Shown piece by piece: positions 44,870 through 54,130 of a stretch of DNA of 62,594 nt (the first letter of the stretch is position 1; every line of letters starts with the position of its first letter). The stretch spans positions 1 to 62,594 of the forward strand of contig CANHEA010000005.1 of assembly GCA_947459635.1 (NCBI GenBank). Direction: 5' to 3'. A program made the position numbers and the translations under genes. Under the pieces are notes generated by a model that saw only the letters and a list, made by a program, of their open reading frames with translations, searched no databases and had not been told where the DNA came from. Origin of the DNA: Flavobacteriaceae bacterium. Its GTDB lineage: Bacteria > Bacteroidota > Bacteroidia > Flavobacteriales > Flavobacteriaceae.

Positions 44870-45890
44870 AGTTCTTTTCGAAACAATCTAGTGAGGCGCC
44901 CAACATTAATTCTTCGATGGTTAAAACGGGAATATCGGTTCTATCTTTTACTTCTTGAATCAGTAGCGGACTCATCGTAAATACGCCACTTAATGCTGCT
45001 GGTCTTGCGTCTAAATTAGATAAAAATTCGATGCCAAAAAACACACCCAAGCTATCTCCACATGAAAAAATTACATTATAAATAGTACTCATAAAAGACT
45101 TATCTCGCAGCAAAAATTCTGTTTCCCTTTGCAAGAGTCCATCGGCAATTTCCATTACGATATAATCTGGCTTTGATGGCGCTAGTTTATGAAGCAATGT
45201 TTGGTACAAATTTAACAATTCTTGCTTCTCACACATATAAGTTGATGGAAAACCTGCATCGGTAAAATCGACCGTAATATCTGCGCCACAATCGTATACC
45301 AGATCCATGTCTTTCGTGTAACAAGTTCCTGTGAGTTTGATAAACGCTACTTTCTTACCTGTCGTTTTTAAACCTCTAGCCAAATAGGCTGCTGTGGTTG
45401 TTTTTCCGCTATCCATTGACGAACCCAAAGATAGGATGACTTTGGCATTGTTGGGTACGGTAGCATTGAAAGTAACTTCTGGATTTACGTTGTGCACGGT
45501 ATTAATGACTTTACCGTTGGCAACTGCGTAACCAAGTAGTCTGACTTGTGTTGCTGGAATATGTTTGAATCGTTCGTGTTTAGATTTTAATATTCCGATA
45601 GCACCACCAGCTCCTAAAATATCGAGCAATTCCGTTGGTTGATCCGGTACGTAACCTTCAAATTGTTCCGTAGCATATCGATTTGCAAAGGCAGCCATGA
45701 TGATGTCGCCCTCGATAATCGTCATAATTCGTTTGGTTTCTGATTGAATGGTATAATGCTTTCCAAGGCTTAAGACTTCGAAAATAGCCACATCACCTTT
45801 CTTGGGTGTATAGGTGGAAACAATCGATTTATCGATTTCAAAATTTTTGACGTCTTTACAAATTATGGTTTTTTTGATTTTGCTTAGCAT
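44859..45890 (-). CDS. P-loop NTPase of unknown function, coupled to an ABC transporter
   Basis: 343 residues. The N-terminal ~140 residues form a beta-rich domain (GDVAIFEVLSLGKHYTIQ, then DILGAGGAIGILKSK). From about 150 a SIMIBI-like P-loop domain follows: LSLGSSMDSGKTTTAAYL (nucleotide loop 156-164), KLTGTCYTKDMDLVYDCGAD and YIVMEIADGLLQRE. The layout recalls dethiobiotin-synthetase/DUF1611-type enzymes, but I cannot name the family. No transmembrane helices. The 11-base overlap with the atypical ABC gene suggests a joint function such as making or activating the exported compound (inference). Confidence 0.75.
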   Translation of the reverse strand: MLSKIKKTIICKDVKNFEIDKSIVSTYTPKKGDVAIFEVLSLGKHYTIQSETKRIMTIIEGDIIMAAFANRYATEQFEGYVPDQPTELLDILGAGGAIGILKSKHERFKHIPATQVRLLGYAVANGKVINTVHNVNPEVTFNATVPNNAKVILSLGSSMDSGKTTTAAYLARGLKTTGKKVAFIKLTGTCYTKDMDLVYDCGADITVDFTDAGFPSTYMCEKQELLNLYQTLLHKLAPSKPDYIVMEIADGLLQRETEFLLRDKSFMSTIYNVIFSCGDSLGVFFGIEFLSNLDARPAALSGVFTMSPLLIQEVKDRTDIPVLTIEELMLGASLDCFEKNYAN

Positions 45891-45932
45891 ACTATATCTT
45901 TTAAAATGAAGAGAATAATGAATCTTTAATTT

Positions 45933-48836
45933 TTAGTTGATTAGAATTTTTTGAAATCCTATTTTTTGGTTGCCTTCAAATACGGTCACAATGTATGTTC
46001 CTGTTTTGATGCCATGTAGATTTAACTCGGTTTGCAATTGCGACTGATTTTCGGAAACTACCACAGTTCTGCCTAACATATCAGTTAATACAATTTTCAC
46101 CTCAGCCAAATTGATATCAGTGGTTTTAGACAAATCGATGGTAATGAAGTTTTTCGCTGGGTTTGGATATACTCGGATAGCATTATTTGCAGCAGACACC
46201 TGGTTTACGCCCAATAATGCAGTGTCATACTTAACGGTGGTAAAATCGCCTTGTGTATTAATTCCAATACTACTGCCAGTAACATAAACAAAATTGTCCT
46301 TCAACATAATGGATTGCGGTAAATCCTCTCCATTATTTTCTCCGTTGTAAATTAGGGCGTTACTCCTATTTCCCAAAGGCGAGAACTTCACAATAGCATA
46401 GTCATAATTCGCAATGCCGTTGGTCATTCCAGTTAGATAGATATTGTTAGTCGCGTCTATCGCGATATCACCTGCCTGATCATCTGCATCTGCATTTCCG
46501 TTATATGTACTAACCCAAGATTGTGTTCCAGCAGCGTCATATTTTATCAAGCACATATCATTGTTGCTTGTTGATGTGGAATTATCTGTATCTACAGTTC
46601 CAGCAACTACTACATTTCCGGACGGATCCAATTTGATGCCGTCAGCAAAATCATTTCCAGCTGCTGTTCCGTCATAACGGCTTAACCATTGTTGTACTCC
46701 TGAAGCATTAATTTTGATGGTAACGATGTCGGTATTTGTAGCACTAGCATTATCGCTATTTCCTGTGATATAGATGTTCTCAGCGGCATCCATCTCCATA
46801 AAGAAGCCTTCGTCGTTGCCTCCGCTATTATAAATATTCGTCCATTGTTGCACACCAGAAGCATTATATTTTACTACGATATAATCATAATTAGCACCAT
46901 TTGATGTTCTTCCGCCAACATAAACGTTTCCGCTTGCTGCGACTTTGATAACTCTTCCTGTATCGATTAAATTTCCTGTTCCGTTAAATCGAGTTGCCCA
47001 CAATTGCAGTCCATTCGAATTGTATTTGATGGTCAAAATATCATCATTGGAAACCAAATTACTCGCATCTCTATCACTTCTACCAGTTACATATACGTTA
47101 TTACTTGCATCAATGGCGATTGCTAATGCTCTATCCGTTTCTGTGATGTAATCATAATTAGCCACCCAAACTTGTGTCCCCGCTTGATTGTATTTGGCGA
47201 TGGTAAAATCGCTTGAAGTTCCTTTATTGTGCGTATAACCCGCAACATAGATAAACCCTAAGTTATCGATAGCAACTGCTTGACCAGAATCTGAACTTCC
47301 TACCGATGTTCCGTTGATAGTTCTAACCCAGGCGGTATTGCCACTGATGTCGATTTTCTGTAAGGCTAGATTTTTGTCCGTACCGTATTCTACAACTGAA
47401 CCAGCAATAAATAAGTTCCCATTTCCATCCATCGCCATGGCGTTTGGTTTGTCAGTATTATCGCCCACTTCATTAAAAACATTGGTCCATTGCGAAACGC
47501 CAGACTCATTATACTTAATGCTAACTGCATTTTTTTGCGGAATAGTCTCACTGTAGCCAGTGACAATCACATTTCCAAAAGCATCCTCTGTGATACCTTT
47601 TGGCAAATCATTAGAAGTCGCTGTATTGCTGTACAATTGCGACCATTGTAAAGTTCCCGCAGTATTGTATCGTAAAGTCACATAATCATTAAGTACAGTT
47701 GCCGTCGCATCCGTATCCACAGCACCTGCAATGCTTACATTTCCTGCCGCGCTCACGTACATAGCAGATGGAATATCATTATTGAGTGCTGCTCCGCTAT
47801 ATGTTCTCACCCATTGTTGTACTCCAGTAGTATTGTATTTTATGGTGGTAATATCATAATTAATAGCTACGGCTCCAACATCACTTTGACCTGTTACATA
47901 TAAATTTCCGGTACTATCCATTCCTATATTGGTGGCGCGATTGTCTCCAATTCCATTGTCATAAACGGTCGCCCATTGTTGCACTCCAGTCCCATTATAA
48001 CAAACAGTAACATAGTCGTAGTCTACATTGTTACTTCTACCTGTTACATAGATATTTCCATTGGTTGGGTTGATTACTAAATCTGTTGCCCAATCGTTGC
48101 GAGTTCTATCATAACGAACTGACCAAAGTGGCGTTCCAGTAGCTGCGTTGTATTTTACAGTCAAATAATCATAATTGACTAAATTATCTGATCGACCGGT
48201 AACCACAGGATTTCCTGTTGGGTCTAATGCAATTTTTGAAGGACGATCGATGCCGTTTCCTGTACCATTAGTTCGTTGCACCCATTGTTGCACTCCAGCA
48301 CTGTTGTATTTTAGAATTACATAATCATCACTGACTGTAGTTGTGGAATCGGGATCACTTTGTCCAGCTACATATACATTACCACTATTGTCTACTACAA
48401 TACTATTCCCTTGTTCGTATTGGTCTGTCGTAAAACCATAGTTAGCGGTCCATTGTATCACTCCGTTTGGATCGTACTTAATCGTAACAATGTCGGTAGC
48501 AGAAGCCGTAAACTTAGCGTAACCCGTTACATAAATATTACCCGAAGCATCCATAGTTATCGCTAATGCAGCATCAACTCCGGAAGAAGGTGCGTTAAAA
48601 ACATTTCGCCAAACAGTATTGCCGTTGGCATCTAATTTTAGAAGTAATACATCTTGATTGTTACCTGTTAAAACCGTTGAACCAGCTAAATAGACATTCC
48701 TATCAGCATCGGTCATAACTGCTGTAAAACGGTCGCTATAATCACCTTGACCGTTGTACCTATTAACCCACTGCTGGGCAGTTGATGCGACGCTAAAAGT
48801 TATCAACGCATAAAGAAGTGTAATTTTTAATTTCAT
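45933..48836 (-). CDS. Secreted SBBP beta-propeller repeat protein with T9SS domain
   Basis: 967 residues with a signal peptide ending near STAQQ. About 16 repeats of roughly 50 residues follow, each with a core of the type DASGNIYVTGYS and then VTIKYNTTGVQQWVR (SBBP repeats). They should form one or more beta-propellers. The C-terminal ~80 residues are a type A T9SS domain (VYPNPAKNF, ending FQKILIN). Probably a surface or secreted adhesin or binding protein; ligand unknown. Tandem repeats in the DNA give many false reading frames on the other strand. Divergent from the beta-barrel receptor gene. Confidence 0.9.
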   Translation of the reverse strand: MKLKITLLYALITFSVASTAQQWVNRYNGQGDYSDRFTAVMTDADRNVYLAGSTVLTGNNQDVLLLKLDANGNTVWRNVFNAPSSGVDAALAITMDASGNIYVTGYAKFTASATDIVTIKYDPNGVIQWTANYGFTTDQYEQGNSIVVDNSGNVYVAGQSDPDSTTTVSDDYVILKYNSAGVQQWVQRTNGTGNGIDRPSKIALDPTGNPVVTGRSDNLVNYDYLTVKYNAATGTPLWSVRYDRTRNDWATDLVINPTNGNIYVTGRSNNVDYDYVTVCYNGTGVQQWATVYDNGIGDNRATNIGMDSTGNLYVTGQSDVGAVAINYDITTIKYNTTGVQQWVRTYSGAALNNDIPSAMYVSAAGNVSIAGAVDTDATATVLNDYVTLRYNTAGTLQWSQLYSNTATSNDLPKGITEDAFGNVIVTGYSETIPQKNAVSIKYNESGVSQWTNVFNEVGDNTDKPNAMAMDGNGNLFIAGSVVEYGTDKNLALQKIDISGNTAWVRTINGTSVGSSDSGQAVAIDNLGFIYVAGYTHNKGTSSDFTIAKYNQAGTQVWVANYDYITETDRALAIAIDASNNVYVTGRSDRDASNLVSNDDILTIKYNSNGLQLWATRFNGTGNLIDTGRVIKVAASGNVYVGGRTSNGANYDYIVVKYNASGVQQWTNIYNSGGNDEGFFMEMDAAENIYITGNSDNASATNTDIVTIKINASGVQQWLSRYDGTAAGNDFADGIKLDPSGNVVVAGTVDTDNSTSTSNNDMCLIKYDAAGTQSWVSTYNGNADADDQAGDIAIDATNNIYLTGMTNGIANYDYAIVKFSPLGNRSNALIYNGENNGEDLPQSIMLKDNFVYVTGSSIGINTQGDFTTVKYDTALLGVNQVSAANNAIRVYPNPAKNFITIDLSKTTDINLAEVKIVLTDMLGRTVVVSENQSQLQTELNLHGIKTGTYIVTVFEGNQKIGFQKILIN

Positions 48837-48968
48837 AATGTTTTGTTTAGTTTGACTTTTTGCACTTTCCGATTAGGGAAAACATGTTTTGAATTGTTAT
48901 AACATTTAATTAACAATATTCCCTACCCAAGATTACAAACAAAAAAAAACGCGATGCTAACTTTTTAC

Positions 48969-48976
48969 TAAGTTTG
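48969..48976 (+). promoter_or_regulatory. -7 box (TAAGTTTG) for the outer-membrane beta-barrel gene
   Basis: Exact TAnnTTTG. The predicted start near 48981 makes the GTG at 48985 unlikely and supports the ATG at 49009. Confidence 0.6.
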
Positions 48977-49008
48977 GCGTTCGTGTGAAAGAAATTAAAT
49001 TAAAATCA

Positions 49009-51477
49009 ATGAAGTATATTTTTACAATCGTTTGCAAAAACATAATAAAATTCGGCATTCTCCTTTATTTTCTCAGCCTTTCTACAATCGCATTTGCTCA
49101 AGACGCTCCCGCTTCATCAGCTGCCTCCATCATCGGACAAATTATCGATGACGCCACTGAAGTTCCTGTAGAAAACGTTATTATTAAATTGTCCGCTGTC
49201 AATGACTCAACCAAAGTGGCTAGTACAATCTCTGACGGCGAAGGAAAATTTCAGCTGAAAGCAAATGGGATAGGAAACTATAAATTAAAAGCTTATTTGA
49301 TTGGATTTGATGCTAAAAAAATCAACGTAAAAGTAAACGACGCTTCCACTGTCGACGTCGGGCAAATCAAAATAAAAAGTACCTCGATCAATTTAGACGA
49401 AGTAAAAATTGAAGGGAATTACAGATTGAAAATTGATGTCGATAAAAAAGTCTACAAAATCGATGCAAATGCGGCAGGAACCAACGGAACAGCCGGCGAT
49501 ATTTTGCAAAACATTCCATCGGTATTTGTCAATCAGAATGGGTCGGTGACACTTCGCGGTGGAAAAGTAAAAATCTATATCAACGGAAAACCAAGCGGAA
49601 TCTTGGGAATTAGTCGATCTCAAATCTTAGATTACATTCCCGCCAGTTTGATTGAAAGCATCGAAGTCATTAATGATCCTTCCGCCAAATACGACGCCGA
49701 TGGAAGTAGCGGTATCATCAATATTATCCTTAAAAATCAAAACAAACCGGGCATCAACGGAATGATTTCCTTGGGTGCTGGTACTTTAGATCGCTATAAT
49801 GGTTCGGCGAACTTGAGTTTCAATTATAAAAAGTTGAGTCTGTTTACCTCCTATGACGTCAAGAGCGTCAACATTACTACGTGGGAAACCAAAGATCGTA
49901 GAAGTGACTTTACCGACGGCGTGCGATACGTTAATCAAGACCGTAACTTTTACAGCAAAACCATCAATCAGAATTATAGATTTCGAGGGGAATATGCCTT
50001 CAATAAGAAAAGTGTGTTGGGCTTCTCCTTTTTAAATTCAAAGACTGTCGATACTGATTTGAACAATATTCTTTACGAACATTTTGATGAATTCTTAGCC
50101 TTGACGAAACTTTACAATCGAAAAATCAACGAAAAGGACCATGACAATTCGAACAATTTCACTTTAAATTACACCAAGAAATTTAAAAAATCGCAACAAT
50201 TTAGCGCAGACTTATTCTATTCTAAGGGAACCGAAAAAACAGTCGGCGATATCGATCAAAGGTATTTCAATCTAGATGCAACGCCGTCTTCCGAGCTTCC
50301 GGTAATTGCCAATACGTATAATAACAATTCAGAAACCAACCTCGTCGGTCAAGTCGATTATGAGCAGCCATTAGGCAAGAAAATCAAAATGGAAATGGGT
50401 TATAAAATCCGCTCGAAAAAAACTACGGCGTCCTATCAACTAGACAATTACTATCAGCCACTTGACATCTATATTACAGACACAGCAATCTCAAATGATT
50501 TTAAGTACGATTTGCTCGTTAATGCGGGATATGTTACCTATCGAAATAAAATTAATAGCTTCAGTTATAAGCTAGGCGCGCGGGTTGAACAAACCGATAT
50601 TCAGTTTAACGTTAGCAATAACGATGTCGACCAATCGATTCATTATACTGACTTCTTCCCTAGCGTTCACTTATTGCAAGAATTTAAGAACAACAACAAG
50701 TTGACCTTGCGCTACAGCAGAAGAATCGACCGACCTGCATTTCGGGAAATTAATCCGTTACAATTATTCAACGACCCGTTATTTCTAAACCAAGGAAATC
50801 CTACGTTACGACCTGAATACACGAATTCGTTCGATCTTACCCATACCAAATCGTGGAAACAGAGTTCATTAAGCGGAAGTTTGTATTACCGTCAAGCAAC
50901 GGGCACCATCCAAAGAATCATCGTGCTCGACGAAAATAATGTGACCACAACCAGTTATCAAAACTTGAAAAGTTCGAGCAATATTGGCGCTGAAGTCAAT
51001 GCTTATTTTCAATTGTACAAATGGTGGAAAATAAACTCTAGTTTAAATTATTATAAAAACACTAATGACGGAACCAATATTGGAAGTGAATTCAAATCGG
51101 AAGGCTACAGTTTTAATGGCAAAATGAACAACAATTTTACACCTTGGAAAAAGTCGATGTTTCAGATTTCGGCCAACTACCAGGCGCCAACCTATACTCC
51201 GTTGGTGAAGAACTTTGGGCAGTATTACGTAAATGCTGCGTTCCGACAAGATTTGTTTAATAAAAGACTGAGCATTTCAGTGCGTTGCACCGACATATTC
51301 TTGACGCAAAGAAGAGATTATGATTTTGATGGACCTAATTTTATGGTCAACAGCAGATCTACGAGAGAATCTAGAGTCGTCTATTTTGGTGTTACTTTTA
51401 GGTTGTTTGGAAAAAACAAAAAGGAAAATGAAGAGGAAAATGAAGAGGAAAATGATGACTCTGAGGAATCCAACTAA
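49009..51477 (+). CDS. Outer-membrane beta-barrel protein, TonB-receptor-like (OMP_b-brl_3 family)
   Basis: 822 residues from the ATG at 49009. A signal peptide ends near AFAQ. Residues about 40-120 form a carboxypeptidase-regulatory-like domain (IIGQIIDDATEVPVENVIIK), then a plug domain with GTAGDILQNIPSVFVNQNGSVTLRGGK and INDPSAKYDADGSSGIINIILK, and finally a barrel with RRIDRPAFREINPLQLF and DPLFLNQGNPTLRPEYTNS. Members may import large solutes or act in surface assembly. The barrel strand is followed by a 20-residue acidic tail (ENEEENEEEN), unusual because barrels normally end in an aromatic residue. The partner could be the divergent SBBP protein (inference). Confidence 0.9.
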   Translation: MKYIFTIVCKNIIKFGILLYFLSLSTIAFAQDAPASSAASIIGQIIDDATEVPVENVIIKLSAVNDSTKVASTISDGEGKFQLKANGIGNYKLKAYLIGFDAKKINVKVNDASTVDVGQIKIKSTSINLDEVKIEGNYRLKIDVDKKVYKIDANAAGTNGTAGDILQNIPSVFVNQNGSVTLRGGKVKIYINGKPSGILGISRSQILDYIPASLIESIEVINDPSAKYDADGSSGIINIILKNQNKPGINGMISLGAGTLDRYNGSANLSFNYKKLSLFTSYDVKSVNITTWETKDRRSDFTDGVRYVNQDRNFYSKTINQNYRFRGEYAFNKKSVLGFSFLNSKTVDTDLNNILYEHFDEFLALTKLYNRKINEKDHDNSNNFTLNYTKKFKKSQQFSADLFYSKGTEKTVGDIDQRYFNLDATPSSELPVIANTYNNNSETNLVGQVDYEQPLGKKIKMEMGYKIRSKKTTASYQLDNYYQPLDIYITDTAISNDFKYDLLVNAGYVTYRNKINSFSYKLGARVEQTDIQFNVSNNDVDQSIHYTDFFPSVHLLQEFKNNNKLTLRYSRRIDRPAFREINPLQLFNDPLFLNQGNPTLRPEYTNSFDLTHTKSWKQSSLSGSLYYRQATGTIQRIIVLDENNVTTTSYQNLKSSSNIGAEVNAYFQLYKWWKINSSLNYYKNTNDGTNIGSEFKSEGYSFNGKMNNNFTPWKKSMFQISANYQAPTYTPLVKNFGQYYVNAAFRQDLFNKRLSISVRCTDIFLTQRRDYDFDGPNFMVNSRSTRESRVVYFGVTFRLFGKNKKENEEENEEENDDSEESN

Positions 51478-51584
51478 GGTTTTTTTTTCCTGAATAGAAA
51501 TTTTATTTCTTGTATTGCGATAATTTACAGAAGTAGTGGTTTCTTTGAGGAACGTAATTTATTCGTCAATGTATCTGTAAACAA

Positions 51585-52121
51585 ATGCTGCAACAACTTC
51601 AATATTTCAGGCAGGATCTTAGAAAACTGCTTGGAAAGCACAAAATTAGAATCCTCCACATTTGGTTAAGTCGCGGTTTTTGGGGAATTTTTCTCTACCG
51701 CTTCGAACGTAGCTTGTTCTTACTTATCGGCAAAAACTATAAAATTATACGGGTATTATTCATTCCGTTTTACAACCTCATCGGTGCATATTCCAATATT
51801 GACATCAATTATAATGCGGATATCAAAGGAGGATTATTGGTTTTGCATCCTTCTGTAGGTATTGTAATCTCTCGATTTTCAGTCATTGGCGAAAACCTAA
51901 CCCTGACAGGCGGCAACATCATTGGAGGAAAAGCAGGTTGTAGCTTTGGCGATATTAGGATTGGTGATAATTGCTCTTTAGGCGCCAATGCGGTCATCAT
52001 TGGGCCAATCACATTAGCGAACGGAATTACAATCGGAGCGTCGGCGTGTGTTATCAAGGATTGTACAACAGACCATACTACACTGTTGGGTGTTCCGGCT
52101 GCCGCATATTCTAAATTGTAA
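51585..52121 (+). CDS. Left-handed beta-helix acyltransferase (serine acetyltransferase-like)
   Basis: 178 residues. An N-terminal helical part (1-60) is followed by hexapeptide repeats from about 75 (DINYNADIKGGLLVLHPSVGIVIS, later IGDNCSLGANAVIIGPI). GVPA near the C terminus (LLGVPAAAYSKL) is typical of CysE-like acetyltransferases. It is shorter than CysE and has a distinct N-terminal helix with RGFWGIFLYRFERSLF, as in polysaccharide-cluster transferases. The acceptor is uncertain: serine or a sugar. rlmD follows 50 bases downstream. Confidence 0.82.
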   Translation: MLQQLQYFRQDLRKLLGKHKIRILHIWLSRGFWGIFLYRFERSLFLLIGKNYKIIRVLFIPFYNLIGAYSNIDINYNADIKGGLLVLHPSVGIVISRFSVIGENLTLTGGNIIGGKAGCSFGDIRIGDNCSLGANAVIIGPITLANGITIGASACVIKDCTTDHTTLLGVPAAAYSKL

Positions 52122-52159
52122 ATCTCAATTTGACCAACAAAATTCTAACAAACTTTACC

Positions 52160-52167
52160 TACTTTTG
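52160..52167 (+). promoter_or_regulatory. -7 box (TACTTTTG) 4 bases before the rlmD ATG
   Basis: Exact TAnnTTTG followed by GCGCC-ATG overlap spacing of 4 bases to the A of ATG at 52172. This predicts a leaderless mRNA, the same spacing as for the cysteine desulfurase gene. Confidence 0.55.
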
Positions 52168-52171
52168 CGCC

Positions 52172-53587
52172 ATGGCAAAGAAAACCACTGACAAAATCAT
52201 ATTTGATCATATCAAAGTCTTGGATGCAGGCGCGAAAGGCGTTTCTGTGGCCAAAGCACCGGACGGCAAAGTTATTTTTATTCCGAATGTCGTTCCTGGC
52301 GACGTCGTTGATGTGCAAACTTTCAAAAAAAGAAAAGCGTATTATGAAGGCAAAGCGATTCGTTTTCATGAATTTTCTGAACACCGCATAGAGCCCATTT
52401 GCGAGCATTTTGGTGTTTGCGGTGGCTGTAAATGGCAGAACATGAAGTATTCGCAGCAGCTGTTTTACAAGCAAAATGAAGTCAAGAATCATTTGCAACG
52501 CATCGGAAAAGTCGAGCTACCGGAATTTGAACCGATTTTAGGTTCGGAAAAACAATTCTTCTACCGAAACAAAATGGAATTCGGATTCTCGAATGCGCGT
52601 TGGTTGACAGAAAAAGAAATTGAATCAACTGACGATTTAGGAAACCGAAATGCCTTAGGATTTCACATTCCTAAAATGTGGGACAAGATTCTCGATATTA
52701 CCAAATGTCATTTGCAAGAAGATCCGTCGAATGCCATTAGAAATGAAATTCGAGATTTTGCCAATGAGAAAAATTTGTCGTTTTTCAATCCAAGAAACCA
52801 CGAAGGTTTGTTGCGGACGTTGATGATTCGAACAGCATCTACTGGTGAAATTATGGTTTTGATTCAATTTTTTGAAGAAGATAAAGCCAGTCGTGAACTT
52901 TTATTGGATCACCTTTACGGTAAATTTCCTCAAATTACGTCGTTGCAATATGTCATTAACGGCAAACCTAACGATACAATTTATGATCAAAAGGTCCACC
53001 TTTACAAAGGTCGTGACTACATTCTAGAAGAAATGGAAGGTTTGCATTTTAGTATCAATGCCAAATCATTTTACCAAACCAATTCTGCGCAAGCGTATGA
53101 ATTATATAAAATCACTCGCGATTTTGCTGGCTTGACAGGAAATGAAACTGTATATGATTTGTATACCGGAACCGGAACCATTGCCCAATTCGTATCCAAA
53201 AAAGCGAAGAAAGTAATTGGTGTTGAAAGTGTACCTGAAGCCATTCTCGATGCCAAGGAAAATGCGAAACGCAACGAAATTACCAATTGTGAGTTTTTCG
53301 TGGGCGATATGAAAGTGGTCTTCAACGAGGCATTTATTGCGCAACATGGGCAACCAGATGTTATCATTACAGATCCTCCACGAGATGGCATGCACAAGGA
53401 TGTCATCGATCAAATATTGAAAATTGCACCAAAGAAAATCGTTTATGTAAGTTGCAACTCGGCAACCCAAGCCCGTGATTTGGCTTTAATGGATGAAAAA
53501 TACAAGGTAACACGCGTTCGCCCAGTTGATATGTTTCCGCAGACACATCATGTTGAAAATGTTGTACTTTTGGAACGTAGGAATTAG
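52172..53587 (+). CDS. rlmD: 23S rRNA (uracil-1939-C5)-methyltransferase RlmD
   Basis: 471 residues from MAKKTTDKIIF. An upstream ATG in frame at 52130 gives 14 extra residues that include no family sequence and lie upstream of the -7 box. A TRAM domain (about 8-70) is followed by the Fe-S cluster Cys77, Cys83 and Cys86 (CEHFGVCGGCKWQNMKYS) with a fourth Cys in TKCHLQ. The SAM region has YDLYTGTGTIAQFV, then TDPPRDGMH, and the catalytic Cys is in YVSCNSATQARDL. It methylates U1939 (E. coli numbering) in 23S rRNA. First of an operon with DUF6452 and DUF6048. Confidence 0.94.
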   Translation: MAKKTTDKIIFDHIKVLDAGAKGVSVAKAPDGKVIFIPNVVPGDVVDVQTFKKRKAYYEGKAIRFHEFSEHRIEPICEHFGVCGGCKWQNMKYSQQLFYKQNEVKNHLQRIGKVELPEFEPILGSEKQFFYRNKMEFGFSNARWLTEKEIESTDDLGNRNALGFHIPKMWDKILDITKCHLQEDPSNAIRNEIRDFANEKNLSFFNPRNHEGLLRTLMIRTASTGEIMVLIQFFEEDKASRELLLDHLYGKFPQITSLQYVINGKPNDTIYDQKVHLYKGRDYILEEMEGLHFSINAKSFYQTNSAQAYELYKITRDFAGLTGNETVYDLYTGTGTIAQFVSKKAKKVIGVESVPEAILDAKENAKRNEITNCEFFVGDMKVVFNEAFIAQHGQPDVIITDPPRDGMHKDVIDQILKIAPKKIVYVSCNSATQARDLALMDEKYKVTRVRPVDMFPQTHHVENVVLLERRN

Positions 53588-53594
53588 AATAAAA

Positions 53595-53622
53595 AGAGAC
53601 AAGAATCAAGAATCAACAGATT
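53595..53622 (+). repeat. Short heptad array between rlmD and the DUF6452 gene
   Basis: Four 7-base units (AGAGACA, AGAATCA, AGAATCA, ACAGATT) end one base before the ATG at 53624. Confidence 0.5.
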
Positions 53623-53623
53623 T

Positions 53624-54130
53624 ATGAAGAAAATAAGTTTACTCGTCCTTTTGATTGCAGCCATTTTTTCTGGTTGCGAAAAAGATGACATATGTGCTGA
53701 AACGACGGCAACTACGCCCAGATTGATTATTGATTTTTATGATTTTACCAATCCAACGTTGACCAAAAACGTCACTAACTTGGGTGTTATTGGAGAAGGT
53801 TTGGATACTTTCATTTTATTCAATGGCGTTAGTAAAGTTCAAATTCCACTCAACTTAACGCAAGACATATCCAAATACCAATTCATTTTAAACTACGGGA
53901 ATAGCAACGCCGCTTTCATTAACACCGACAATTTACAATTCGACTATACGAGAAATAATGTATTTGTATCTAGAGCCTGCGGGTATAAGACAATTTTTAC
54001 ATTAAGTGAAGCTAGTCCATTTACACAGACAGATGCAACAATTCCCGATGGTTTGTGGATGAAAAATATTACTGTTCTACAATCAAATATTAACAATGAA
54101 AATGAAACACACCTTAGCATTTCTTTTTAG
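53624..54130 (+). CDS. DUF6452 family lipoprotein
   Basis: 168 residues. The signal peptide ends in IFSGCEKDD, a lipobox with Cys18. The mature part is beta-rich (TPRLIIDFYDF near the start, then VSKVQIPLNLTQDISKYQFIL) and has paired cysteines including one at FVSRACGYK. The family is specific to Flavobacteriia and of unknown function. It overlaps the next gene by 35 bases, and the three-gene order rlmD-DUF6452-DUF6048 recurs in related genomes. Confidence 0.85.
   Translation: MKKISLLVLLIAAIFSGCEKDDICAETTATTPRLIIDFYDFTNPTLTKNVTNLGVIGEGLDTFILFNGVSKVQIPLNLTQDISKYQFILNYGNSNAAFINTDNLQFDYTRNNVFVSRACGYKTIFTLSEASPFTQTDATIPDGLWMKNITVLQSNINNENETHLSISF

Noticed and set aside
47314-47556. Reading frames antisense to the SBBP gene
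   Set aside because: They arise from the repeated codons of the propeller units.
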